NCBI RefSeq assembly: GCF_002234615.1
Contig: NZ_NMQW01000057.1
Span: 78,085 to 142,084, forward strand
Direction: 5' to 3'
Length of the DNA stretch: 64,000 nucleotides
Origin: Paenibacillus rigui
GTDB taxonomy: Bacteria; Bacillota; Bacilli; Paenibacillales; NBRC-103111
Shown: positions 1 to 8,170 of the stretch, piece by piece
Position numbering within the stretch: the first letter of the stretch is position 1
Layout of the letters: each line of letters opens with the position of its first letter
Made by a program: the position numbers and the translations under genes
Notes under the pieces: model-generated
The model's input: only the letters and a program-made list of their open reading frames with translations
Databases searched by the model: none
Told to the model about the DNA's origin: nothing

Positions 1-118
1 AGCGTTGAAACAGTCCTTCCCGCTCCTGGGGCCATTCCTCGGTCCTCGCCATTTGCCTGTAAATCTCATCGCCCGCCTGTACGACCAGCTCTCCACAATA
101 AGTAACGTCAATTGTCAT
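1..118 (-). CDS. partial CDS of unknown function, 5' end only
   Basis: An open frame starts with ATG at 118 and runs off the left edge (39 codons, beginning MTIDVTYCGELVVQAG). Its start overlaps the stop of the TrmB-type regulator gene as TGATG, which indicates translational coupling in one transcript. The visible residues match no family I recognise. By position it is probably the gene controlled together with, or by, the regulator. Confidence 0.6.
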   Translation of the reverse strand, partial: MTIDVTYCGELVVQAGDEIYRQMARTEEWPQEREGLFQR

Positions 119-912
119 CATCCTATCCATTCCCATCCCTTCTCCCGCTTGTAATAATCAATCAGCTGCTCATAATGGCTGCCGTACCGCTCGGACAGCT
201 GCGGTCCGAAATCCGTCTCGATATGCGTCATCAGCAGATCATGATAGAAGGCGTTCTTCAGCACCTCCACAACGGCAGCGTGATCCGTCTCTACCGCGGA
301 AAGCCGCCTTTCTCCGCCAAAGCTGCCAAGCACCGCGGAGCTCCCGTCACATAAGATCGAGAACTTCCGTTCGATATGGGCCGGCCAAGCCTCGTCTCTT
401 TTATGGAAAATCACGTTGTTCAGCGAGCTGCGTATGTCACCCAGCACAATAACGACAACCGTAACCTCCCTCGACTCTGCCTCCAGCAAAGCCGGCTGGA
501 ATAGCGAAAGCTCTTCCGCCCACAAGTCCACAACGATGCTGCGGCTAGCATTCGCAATTAACCGCTGTGCTGCGGTAACAATCGCGTCTTGGCCCTGCCA
601 ATTATAGAAAGCAGGCGCTTCCTTCGGCGGAGTCTTCAACTGCTGCGCCAGCAAGCTGGCCGTCTGGTCGAACTCGGTGCGCAGATGGCGGAGCAGCTGC
701 TCGATCGGAACGGCATCATAGCGTACCGGGTCGCCATCGATCAATCGGCACGCACCCTTATCCATGAGCGATCTGAGCGAAGCGTACACATTCGTTCTGG
801 AAACAGATACCCGTTTGGCCACCTCGTAGCCGGATAAGCCGGATTGCTCATGAAGCACGATATAGCAGCGTGCTTCCAGCTCGGATAAACCGATTTTCGT
901 TAACAGCTCCAT
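118..912 (-). CDS. TrmB family HTH transcriptional regulator
   Basis: A 264 aa protein with an N-terminal winged helix-turn-helix (about residues 1-70; LSELEARCYIVLHEQSGLSG then VSRTNVYASLRSLMDKG), followed by an effector-binding part resembling the PLD-like sugar-binding domain of TrmB regulators (residues about 100-230). TrmB-type proteins sense sugars or other metabolites and repress or activate transport and catabolic genes. The ATG start has GAGGAG just upstream. Its promoter overlaps a 9-bp inverted repeat, suggesting autoregulation. The next gene begins inside its stop codon, so it is likely co-transcribed with its target. The effector cannot be told from sequence. Confidence 0.85.
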   Translation of the reverse strand: MELLTKIGLSELEARCYIVLHEQSGLSGYEVAKRVSVSRTNVYASLRSLMDKGACRLIDGDPVRYDAVPIEQLLRHLRTEFDQTASLLAQQLKTPPKEAPAFYNWQGQDAIVTAAQRLIANASRSIVVDLWAEELSLFQPALLEAESREVTVVVIVLGDIRSSLNNVIFHKRDEAWPAHIERKFSILCDGSSAVLGSFGGERRLSAVETDHAAVVEVLKNAFYHDLLMTHIETDFGPQLSERYGSHYEQLIDYYKREKGWEWIG

Positions 913-935
913 GATCCGTTTCTCTCCTCATTCGT

Positions 936-979
936 TAGTAGTATGTTTAAATACTACTATTGATTTTTATCAGAGTCAA
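936..979 (-). promoter_or_regulatory. promoter and palindromic operator of the TrmB regulator gene
   Basis: On the minus strand a -35 TTGACT (974-979) and -10 TAGTAT (951-956) are separated by 17 bases. A perfect inverted repeat TAGTAGTAT-6 nt-ATACTACTA lies at 936-959, so one arm covers the -10 box. This is the expected layout for repression by the adjacent regulator; assignment to TrmB is inference. Confidence 0.6.
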
Positions 980-1098
980 CCCGGCGGATTCGGATAATCG
1001 AACGAGTAGAAATTTTTTCATCGGCAATCATGTTAATTTTCGTGTCGATGTAGTAAAATAACATCATTTCATGTCTAATGTATAGGAGCCAAAGAAAC

Positions 1099-1554
1099 AT
1101 GAGCGTAGAACAGCAAGCTGCCGTATTATGGAGAAATTTAATGGATCTGAGCCGCCAGCTGAAACAGACGCTGCAAACAATGAACGCAGACAATCAGTTT
1201 AGCAATTCATCCCTGGCCGTCATCTTTCAATTGGAGCATAAATCCATGAAAATGAACGACATTGCCGATTATTTGTGCATTACGCTGGGGGCTGCTACAA
1301 GCCTTGTCGACAAGCTGGAGCGTCAAAATATAGTGTCCCGCATCCGCTCAGAAGAGGATCGGCGCATTATTTACGTGGAGCTGACCCCCACAGGGAAGGA
1401 AACGATTCTATCGATCCGCAAGCATTTTGCCGACGAGGCCGGGATTATTTTCGAGCATATTTCCGCTGAACAGATAAATATGTGGAACACGGAGCTGAAG
1501 CAGATTGAATCCGTGCTGTCCAAATATAACCATAGATCAACCGATTCCAATTAA
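1099..1554 (+). CDS. MarR family transcriptional regulator
   Basis: A 151 aa winged-helix protein of normal MarR length. The recognition region reads MKMNDIADYLCITLGAATSL, followed by the wing SRIRSEEDRRIIYVELTPTG, typical of MarR/SlyA. I start it at 1099 because AGGAG (1084-1088) sits 10 bases upstream; an upstream in-frame ATG at 1078 has no ribosome site. MarR proteins usually respond to phenolics or oxidants and repress efflux or detoxification genes. It is divergent from the TrmB gene, and no clear target lies directly downstream. Confidence 0.85.
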   Translation: MSVEQQAAVLWRNLMDLSRQLKQTLQTMNADNQFSNSSLAVIFQLEHKSMKMNDIADYLCITLGAATSLVDKLERQNIVSRIRSEEDRRIIYVELTPTGKETILSIRKHFADEAGIIFEHISAEQINMWNTELKQIESVLSKYNHRSTDSN

Positions 1555-1810
1555 CCCCCCTGCAGCCAGCCTTCGTACGAATGAAGGTATTTAATTTTGA
1601 AATCGCTGTCAGAAATGAAATGACTCCTTCCATCGGGGGCGCCCATCGCTACAAGTTCCGGCTCCCCTAGCCGCCATCTGCGAAAAAATATCCTGTGCCG
1701 CGGCTGGGCCGGACGATGGGCCGATGGGCCGAACGGAGCATTTGTGAGCCCATTCCCTAGTCCATCAGCACGAATTTCAAGGAACCGGTATTAGCAACCA
1801 AGTAAAAATA

Positions 1811-1864
1811 TTGTATTCCCACTATTTTCTAGCCTATAATTAAAGAGTTGTTATAATTTAACAA
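1811..1864 (+). promoter_or_regulatory. promoter and inverted repeat before the stalk-domain gene
   Basis: The -35 TTGTAT (1811-1816), an 18-base spacer and a consensus -10 TATAAT (1835-1840) form a good sigma-A promoter. Just downstream TTGTTA-5 nt-TAACAA (1848-1864) is a perfect 6-bp inverted repeat near the expected start of transcription and may be an operator. The rest of the 1555-1902 gap shows nothing I can name. Confidence 0.55.
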
Positions 1865-1902
1865 TTCATATGCATAGATAAAAAGGAGTGGGAAGGACAG
1901 TT

Positions 1903-2565
1903 ATGAAGAAATCCGTTGTTGCAATTGTCGGTGCATCGCTGCTGCTGGGTGCAAGCATGGGTGTATATGCCGGCTCCAATCTGCAGGAAATTAAGGCCTA
2001 CCTGAACGACGATATTAAAGTGAAGGTCAATGGGGCCGCTACACAATTACTTGATGAGCAGGGCAATGTCGTAACCCCTATCACTTACGAAGGCAGCACC
2101 TATTTGCCGGCAAGAGCCATTGCTAATTCGTTAAATGTAGCCGTCGATTACGATGCCGCGTCCAATACGGTGCTGTTCGGGGAAAAGGTTGAGGGAACAC
2201 CTGTCAATTCTGTTCAAACCTTCTATCAATCCATTAAAGATCCGAACATGACCAAGTATAAAAACAAGGATTACATCGAGGTCATCAAGGATACGAAGAA
2301 CGCCGGTTACAATTTTTCACTGACGCCAAACAAGAAATTCCAGAAGCTGTACCTCCAGGCAGCCGCTATCGGCTCGGACGTAGAGGTGAAGATCGAGGAT
2401 AGCAACGGCCGGCTGCTGAAGCAGGAAACAGTGACTGTCGACAATGGATTGAAAACGATTGAAGCTAACGTAGCTGGCCTCTCGGAGGTTACCGTTTTTT
2501 ATAAATATGAGCAAAATGGAAGCTCCGGTATTTTCATTCCTCTATCCACCTCCTATTACAAATAA
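1903..2565 (+). CDS. secreted stalk domain protein (copper amine oxidase N-terminal-like)
   Basis: A 220 aa exported protein. Residues 1-27 are a signal peptide (MKKSVVAIVGASLLLGASMG... with a VYAG cleavage region). Residues about 35-90 match the stalk (Cu_amine_oxidN1) repeat: KVKVNGAA, then GSTYLPARAIANSLN, then VDYDAASNTVLFG. This module is abundant in secreted Paenibacillus proteins and probably has a structural wall-associated role. The C-terminal 120 residues are unassigned. The ATG at 1903 follows GGAAGG; the in-frame GTG at 1888 would put charged residues before the signal peptide. A strong terminator follows, so it is monocistronic. Confidence 0.8.
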   Translation: MKKSVVAIVGASLLLGASMGVYAGSNLQEIKAYLNDDIKVKVNGAATQLLDEQGNVVTPITYEGSTYLPARAIANSLNVAVDYDAASNTVLFGEKVEGTPVNSVQTFYQSIKDPNMTKYKNKDYIEVIKDTKNAGYNFSLTPNKKFQKLYLQAAAIGSDVEVKIEDSNGRLLKQETVTVDNGLKTIEANVAGLSEVTVFYKYEQNGSSGIFIPLSTSYYK

Positions 2566-2574
2566 GCCGCGCAA

Positions 2575-2618
2575 GCACCCTTGCTCCCCGCAATTGCAGG
2601 AGACGGGGTGCTTTTTTT
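2575..2618 (+). terminator. intrinsic terminator after the stalk-domain gene
   Basis: GCACCC pairs with GGGTGC around a further CTCC/GGAG stem, followed by seven T (2612-2618). Confidence 0.85.
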
Positions 2619-2645
2619 CAATGAACAAAAGAAAGGAGTGACTTT

Positions 2646-4360
2646 ATGCTTCGGAGATTTTTTTCTTACTATCGCCCTTATAAAGGGTTATTTATACTGG
2701 ACTTCACCTGCGCCGTCATTGCCGGGCTGCTGGAGCTTGGCTTCCCCCTAGCAGTCAATCAGTTTGTTGACAAGCTGCTGCCCGGCAAAGACTGGCCGCT
2801 CATTCTTTGGGCGTGCGCCGGACTGCTCGCGGTCTATGTGCTGAATATGGTTTTGCAGTATATCGTAACCTACTGGGGACATATGCTCGGCATCAACATT
2901 GAAACCGATATGCGCAAAAAGCTGTTCGAGCATATTCAAAAGCTATCGTTCCGGTTTTTCGACAATCATAAAACAGGGCACCTGATTGCACGGATTACGA
3001 ATGATCTGAATGAAATCGGCGAGGTAGCGCACCATGGGCCAGAGGATATTTTTATAGCGGTTATGACGCTGGTCGGGTCCTTCATTCTGATGTCGTATAT
3101 CAATTTGAAGCTAGCCATTCTTACGTTTCTTATCATTCCTGTCATGGCCTGGCTTGCCTACTACTTCAGCCGAAAAATGACGGTAACCTACCGCCGCCTG
3201 TTCGGGGATGTCGCCAATTTCAACACACGGGTGGAAGACAACGTCGGCGGAATTCGCGTCGTTCAGGCATTCGCCAACGAAGAGTATGAGAAGCAGCTGT
3301 TCGCGGTCAATAACCGCCAATTCCGCGCCACCAAGCTGCTCGCCTACAAGATTATGGCGAAAAGCATGTCCATCACCTACATGATGATGCGGTTTGTCTC
3401 GATGTTCATCATGATCTGCGGCACGTGGTTCGTCATCCACAACGAATTGACTTACGGCGAATTTGTCGGCTTTCTGCTGCTGACGAACGTATTTTTCCGC
3501 CCGATCGAGAAAATAAATGCCGTGATTGAGAGCTATCCCAAAGGCATTGCCGGCTTCAAAAGATATGTCGAAATTCTCGATACAGAGCCTGATGTTGCAG
3601 ATATGCCTGGTGCTGTGGATATCCGTCATTTGGAAGGAAATATCCGATTCCATCAAGTCAGCTTCGGATATGAAGAGCATAAAACGATTCTAAACGGGAT
3701 CAATCTGACAATTCACGCGGGGGAAACCATTGCCTTCGTCGGTCCCTCCGGTGCAGGCAAAACGACCATTTGCTCGCTGCTGCCCAGGTTTTATGAGGTC
3801 AGTGGGGGAAGCATCACGATTGACGGGATCGATATCCGCCATATGACGCTGGCCTCGCTCCGCAAGCAGATCGGCATCGTGCAGCAGGATGTGTTTTTAT
3901 TTTCCGGAACGATTCGTGAAAATATCGCCTACGGCAAGCTGGACGCTGCTCCCGAGGAAATTTGGGAAGCAGCCCGTCGCGCGCGGCTCGAAGATGTCAT
4001 CCACAAGCTGTCGGACGGCATGGATACGGTAATTGGCGAACGGGGGGTGAGCTGTCGGGAGGGCAAAAGCAACGACTGGCTATCGCACGCATGTTTCTCA
4101 AAAATCCGCCGATCCTCATTCTGGATGAAGCCACCTCGGCGCTCGACACCGAGACGGAAGCGGCCATCCAACAGTCGCTCTCGGAGCTGTCCGTCGGACG
4201 TACCACTCTCGTCATTGCGCATCGTCTGACGACGATCAAAAATGCCAATCGCATTGTCGTCGTGAATGAGAACGGCATCGTAGAGCAAGGCCGGCATCAG
4301 GAGCTCATCGCGGCCGGCGGCATCTACAGTCGTCTCCATCAGGCACAGTTCAGCCAGTGA
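2646..4360 (+). pseudogene. ABC exporter (fused permease-ATPase) with a frameshift in the ATPase domain
   Basis: A homodimer-type multidrug or lipid exporter half-transporter, about 571 aa if repaired. Residues 1-310 form the six-helix membrane domain; Walker A (GPSGAGKTT) is near residue 368 and the Q-loop follows. At a G6 run (4042-4047) the frame is lost: frame 1 continues as unrelated sequence and stops at 4229. The correct continuation ([20 protein letters not shown]-loop IAHRL) lies in another frame ending at 4360. One missing base explains everything. AAAGGAG precedes ATG 2646. Either a recent inactivation or a homopolymer sequencing error; all other motifs are intact, so I lean to error or very recent mutation. 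Confidence 0.85.
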
Positions 4361-4362
4361 TC

Positions 4363-5172
4363 TTACCTGTCCTGCAGCGGCGGCGGGGCGTCGATCCAAT
4401 TCCATTCATTGTTGGCTACGAACAGGCTAACGGCTTGATGGTAGGTGATCCCCCAATCCTGAAAGGACCCTATCGTCTCCACAAACTCCAACATGCGTTC
4501 CTTCGTCGGATCGGCCAGCAGCTCATGCACCTGCTGTACGTATTGTACGGGTTTATCGGGCGCTCCCTCCACTGCACGCATGAACGATTTATGGCAAGGA
4601 AACAGGATCCGGTTGTAAGCGAGGATCAAACGGCCTGCGAACAAGACGACATTGCTAAGCGATTGGCTTAGTAAGTAGGGATTGTTCTGATCCAAAGCCC
4701 TTGCGGCAAAATATTTTCCATACAGCAATACCTGAGCGTAAAAATCCTTCAAATTCTGTTCCCGGTTTACTTCCGGGTATACGGGGATTTGCTGCAGCAG
4801 TGAGTCGATGCCGGGTATTCTCGAAAAAACAGCTCTGCTTCCGATAAAGGAAGCCCGGGTCGGTTCACTGCCGCGCTCTAACGCGCTTTCCAGAAACGCG
4901 TAGTTAATGATTTTGCCGTCGATATAGCCCTCGGGGTACGTGCACACATCCTTGTCATAATAACAAAGGCTGTGATCCCTTTTTCGCTTCTGAAATTCTT
5001 CGTCCGTTACAACCAGATAAACGTCGATATCGGAATCGTCACGCGCTACGCCTTGAGCAATAGATCCTGAAAGGATGATGGCGCGAAATGACTCATCCTG
5101 CTCCAGCAGCCGGATCAGGTTGGCAACCGATTCACGATGATGCTCTCTCAGCTTCAATGAATCCAGATTCAT
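4363..5172 (-). CDS. nucleotidyltransferase-domain protein
   Basis: A 269 aa protein with the polymerase-beta superfamily signature GSIAQGVARDDSDIDVYLV near residues 35-55 (GS followed by DxD, the metal-binding aspartates). Such proteins transfer nucleotides to small molecules (aminoglycoside adenylyltransferase-like) or to proteins. The C-terminal half is helical and has no recognised family. The start is ATG 5172 behind GAGG; the ORF can be extended to a TTG at 5193 without a ribosome site. It converges with the ABC gene, two bases apart, and follows the methyltransferase gene at 5212 on the same strand. The substrate is unknown. Confidence 0.75.
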   Translation of the reverse strand: MNLDSLKLREHHRESVANLIRLLEQDESFRAIILSGSIAQGVARDDSDIDVYLVVTDEEFQKRKRDHSLCYYDKDVCTYPEGYIDGKIINYAFLESALERGSEPTRASFIGSRAVFSRIPGIDSLLQQIPVYPEVNREQNLKDFYAQVLLYGKYFAARALDQNNPYLLSQSLSNVVLFAGRLILAYNRILFPCHKSFMRAVEGAPDKPVQYVQQVHELLADPTKERMLEFVETIGSFQDWGITYHQAVSLFVANNEWNWIDAPPPLQDR

Positions 5173-5211
5173 TACAGAACACCTCTTCTTCAATAAATTT
5201 CCTTCGCATAG

Positions 5212-5895
5212 TTAGACAAAAGGTTTCCTCGCCTTCCAAATGAACTTATGTTCTCTGATCCCCAACCGGCCTCCGATGTTATGCTCCGAAATACGCTCTT
5301 CCAGTTCCTGCTGATGTTCAGGTAACGTATAATCCGGATTGCCCGGAATCGAAGATAGCGCTTTCGTAAATTCCGTTCTATTCGGATAGTAAGTCACTGC
5401 CTCGTCATACTCTTCCATTTCGATATCGGTATACCGGTTGCGCGTTAATCTTTCCTGAACGGCATCCACACGATTATGAATACCGAAGATGATCCCGCCC
5501 GGGCAGAGTACTCTTGGGTGATCAATAATTGAGGTTGGCCCCCTCCGATCGTAAATGAGATCGAACTCTCCGTCTTGAAAGGGCAGCTCGGTTTTGGTCG
5601 TTGCATACACAAATCGAACATGGCTCACGCCTGCTTCTTCCCATAAACCATGGGCAATAGCCAGCAGGTTGGCTGAATTGTCAAATCCGGTCAGCCGCTT
5701 CGCATAAGGTGACATTTTCAATGTAAACTCGCCATGCCCACACCCGGCATCAAGTACGGACTCGCAAGCAGGCAGCATCTGAATCAAGCGCTGCTCGAAA
5801 ATATCCTCTGCCGAAATACCTTCCACTGTACAAATGGCATTGCTTTTATACCCGCCGTTTCGCAATGCGATTTGATCATACCATTCCATTCCCAT
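5212..5895 (-). CDS. class I SAM-dependent methyltransferase
   Basis: A 227 aa protein with SAM-binding motif I VLDAGCGHGEFTLK (residues about 47-60), an acidic loop (LTGFDNSANLL) and motif IV-like DLIYDRRGP. The pattern is that of small-molecule methyltransferases of the Methyltransf_11/25 group. AGGAGG lies 7 bases before ATG 5895. It is followed on the same strand by the nucleotidyltransferase gene, 39 bases away, so the two may be co-transcribed. The acceptor substrate cannot be told. Confidence 0.8.
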   Translation of the reverse strand: MGMEWYDQIALRNGGYKSNAICTVEGISAEDIFEQRLIQMLPACESVLDAGCGHGEFTLKMSPYAKRLTGFDNSANLLAIAHGLWEEAGVSHVRFVYATTKTELPFQDGEFDLIYDRRGPTSIIDHPRVLCPGGIIFGIHNRVDAVQERLTRNRYTDIEMEEYDEAVTYYPNRTEFTKALSSIPGNPDYTLPEHQQELEERISEHNIGGRLGIREHKFIWKARKPFV

Positions 5896-6038
5896 GAGGG
5901 TTCCTCCTGCAAATCGAAATGTACATTATTTCCAGATCTGGTTGGAAAGACAGTATACCATAATAGCCTGCTGGACATAAATTAAATTTTTTTTGAAAGC
6001 ATGACCTACAAAATAATCCGAGGATATTACCTCTTCGC

Positions 6039-6845
6039 TTACTTCTTTCTCCCTATATACAGCAGATGGGAGGAAATGCCCAATATTGCGGGATCATTCG
6101 CAGCTGCAGTGAGAAACTCAATCAGCTTTTCGTACTCCCCTTTGTCTGTCCAATACTGTTTTTGCTCACTATTCAACAGTGTTCCAAAACTGGAGGAGCC
6201 GATCAAATCCAAGGTTTCAAATCCGTGGCTCTCCATAAAAGGTTTAATTTCATTAATTTGAAAGTAATAGGCTCCCGTAAACCGTCCTTTATCGTTATGA
6301 TCAAAAATACCACTTCTATAAAACGCCTGGATTGAATCCATGCTGTCATGCGGTTTCCAATGCTCCGGGGACTGTAAAGAGGTAATCGACATCCTTATCC
6401 GGCTTTGGAACGCGACAAATACGATGCCGTTCCTTTTTGTTACCCGATACAGCTCTTTTACGGCGGAAACTCGCTCTGCTTCTTGCTGTAAATGGTACAG
6501 GGGGCCCAGCATCAAAGAAGCATCATACATTTCATTAAGTATCGCCTCTAATTGGGTTGCATTTAAGACATGAAAGCCATTGAATTGTTTCAGTACTCCT
6601 AATTCGCTTGCCTTTTGCTCTGCCATTTCAACCAGTCGAGGGGTCATGTCAGAGAGAGTGATCTCATAACCGAGTTTGGCCAACTCTATCGCATATTTGC
6701 CTGGCCCTGCCCCATTATCGAGTATCCTTCCAGATGGGGGAAGATATTTTCTTATGTACTGCAGATTAATTTGGAACTCCAGCGGCTCTCTATCCAACCT
6801 CCCCCACTCATCAAAGCTCGAATAATAATCAGTCACTTTGCTCAT
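6039..6845 (-). CDS. class I SAM-dependent methyltransferase
   Basis: A 268 aa protein with motif I RILDNGAGPGKYAIELAK (about residues 43-60), a D-containing post-I loop (EITLSDMTPRLVEMA), and the later YDASLMLGPLYHL segment common in ubiE/Methyltransf_11-like enzymes. The start is set at ATG 6845, behind AGAGGTG; an in-frame ATG at 6872 lacks a site. It has its own strong promoter and a short leader holding a T-box antiterminator and terminator, which is unexpected for a methyltransferase. The substrate is unknown; expression may respond to uncharged tRNA or be a relic of such control. Confidence 0.8.
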   Translation of the reverse strand: MSKVTDYYSSFDEWGRLDREPLEFQINLQYIRKYLPPSGRILDNGAGPGKYAIELAKLGYEITLSDMTPRLVEMAEQKASELGVLKQFNGFHVLNATQLEAILNEMYDASLMLGPLYHLQQEAERVSAVKELYRVTKRNGIVFVAFQSRIRMSITSLQSPEHWKPHDSMDSIQAFYRSGIFDHNDKGRFTGAYYFQINEIKPFMESHGFETLDLIGSSSFGTLLNSEQKQYWTDKGEYEKLIEFLTAAANDPAILGISSHLLYIGRKK

Positions 6846-6883
6846 GCCAAAGCACCTCTCCCTCGCGATCATGTTTACGAAAA

Positions 6884-6967
6884 GACAAGAAAACCTATCG
6901 TCTGCAAAGAGGCGATAGGTTTAACCTTCACGGTACCACTCTTCTTGTTTCGTTGGCGTTTCGCCTT
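6884..6967 (-). ncRNA. T-box-like leader: antiterminator plus terminator, no Stem I
   Basis: Minus-strand order: a small GGCG-AAA-CGCC hairpin (6955-6965), the T-box sequence AGAGTGGTACCGTG (6929-6942), then the terminator arms AAACCTATCG/CGATAGGTTT (6913-6922 and 6891-6900) and a T-rich tail. The antiterminator fold is also readable: AGAG pairs with CTCT and GTG with CGC around the UGGUACC bulge, using bases of the terminator's 5' arm and loop. T-box RNAs bind uncharged tRNA, the acceptor end by this bulge and the anticodon by Stem I. The promoter lies only about 34 bases upstream, so Stem I and a specifier codon do not fit. Confidence 0.75.
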
Positions 6968-6982
6968 ATTATAATTGGACTC

Positions 6983-7012
6983 AGTATACTATTTCCATAT
7001 AATTCCTGTCAA
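6983..7012 (-). promoter_or_regulatory. sigma-A promoter of the T-box-led methyltransferase gene
   Basis: On the minus strand a consensus -35 TTGACA (7007-7012) and -10 TATACT (6983-6988) with an 18-base spacer. Transcription should begin near 6976, which fixes the leader at about 130 bases. Confidence 0.75.
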
Positions 7013-7049
7013 TACATCTAACTTCTCATTGGCATTTCCATTCGCTTTT

Positions 7050-8150
7050 CTACACAATATGTATACACACCGGCTCAGCTACCGCGATGGAGCGGCTGGC
7101 ATCATGTGTCAGCCTCCCGCTGACCGGGTCCAGTTGGAACACCTCAATCGTATCGGTCTGCTGATTAGCCGCAAGCAGCAGCTTCCCTCCAGGAGCAATA
7201 GCAAAATTTCGCGGCGAGCTGCCATGCGTTGAAGTATGCTCGACATAGGTCAGCCGGCCTGAGTCCGGATCGATCCGGTACACCACAATACTGTTATGTC
7301 CTCGGTTCGAGCCGTAGAGGAATCTGCCGGACGGATCCAGATGCAGATCGGCACTCGTATTGCTTCCTGTAAAATCGGCTGGCAGCGTCGGAACGGTCTC
7401 CAACGCCGTTAGCTTTCCTTCTTCACCATCAAAAGCATACGCCGTGATCGTATTATTTAGCTCGTTGATGCCGTAAGCATAGGGCCGCTCAGGGTGAAAG
7501 ACAAAATGTCTTGGGCCTGCACCTTCCGCTGCTGCCGTCTCGCTGTGTGCAACCAGCTGCTTCAGCTCGGCATCCCAGCGATAAACGATCAGCTTGTCTT
7601 GGCCTAAATCGGAGACCACGACATACTTCCCTTCAGGGTGAATGACGGCGGAATGGGTGTGCGGGCCCAGCTGCCTTTCCGTAGCCCCGCTTGCCCCTTC
7701 ATGGGAGATGAGCTGGAGCAGCGGCTCCAACAGATCACCAGAACCGGACAAAGGAAACACGCTGACGCTTCCGCTGGAATAGTTCGTTGCAAGCAGCAGC
7801 CGCGATTGCTTCTCGTTCAGCACACTGACGTAGCAGGGGTCTTTGCCAAGGGTACGCTGTCTGTTCAATTCGTGCAGACGGCCGGAAGCAGAATCCCGTT
7901 CATAGCTCACGACTTCCCCGCCCAATTGCCCTTGCACTTCCTGCACCTCACTGACTGCATAAAGCCGCTCTGTCTGAGCATCCGTTGTCAGAAACGATGC
8001 GTTTTTAATCGTTGTTACCGTTTGCAAAAGCTGCGTCTCCCCGGTTCCTGTATCCAAACGATACAGGGACACCCCCGCATCGCTTTTGTTCGTATAAGAA
8101 CCCACGTACATGTAGACTGATTGCCCTTTTTCCTCAATAGAGCTCATCAT
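7050..8150 (-). CDS. lactonase family beta-propeller protein (6-phosphogluconolactonase-like)
   Basis: A 366 aa protein of the Pgl/YkgB seven-bladed propeller family (usual length about 340-390). Family features visible are the N-terminal YVGSYT, the central LGPHTHSAVIHPEGKYVVVSDLGQDKL, EGAGPRHFVFHP and the late GSSPRNFAIAPGGKLLLAANQ. Relatives hydrolyse 6-phosphogluconolactone or related sugar lactones in the cytoplasm. AGGAGG precedes the double ATG (8150/8147). It lies 20 bases after the amidohydrolase gene on the same strand, so a joint sugar-lactone catabolic operon is likely. The true substrate is not fixed by sequence. Confidence 0.8.
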   Translation of the reverse strand: MMSSIEEKGQSVYMYVGSYTNKSDAGVSLYRLDTGTGETQLLQTVTTIKNASFLTTDAQTERLYAVSEVQEVQGQLGGEVVSYERDSASGRLHELNRQRTLGKDPCYVSVLNEKQSRLLLATNYSSGSVSVFPLSGSGDLLEPLLQLISHEGASGATERQLGPHTHSAVIHPEGKYVVVSDLGQDKLIVYRWDAELKQLVAHSETAAAEGAGPRHFVFHPERPYAYGINELNNTITAYAFDGEEGKLTALETVPTLPADFTGSNTSADLHLDPSGRFLYGSNRGHNSIVVYRIDPDSGRLTYVEHTSTHGSSPRNFAIAPGGKLLLAANQQTDTIEVFQLDPVSGRLTHDASRSIAVAEPVCIHIV

Positions 8151-8170
8151 CGGAGCCTCCTATTCTTTCT

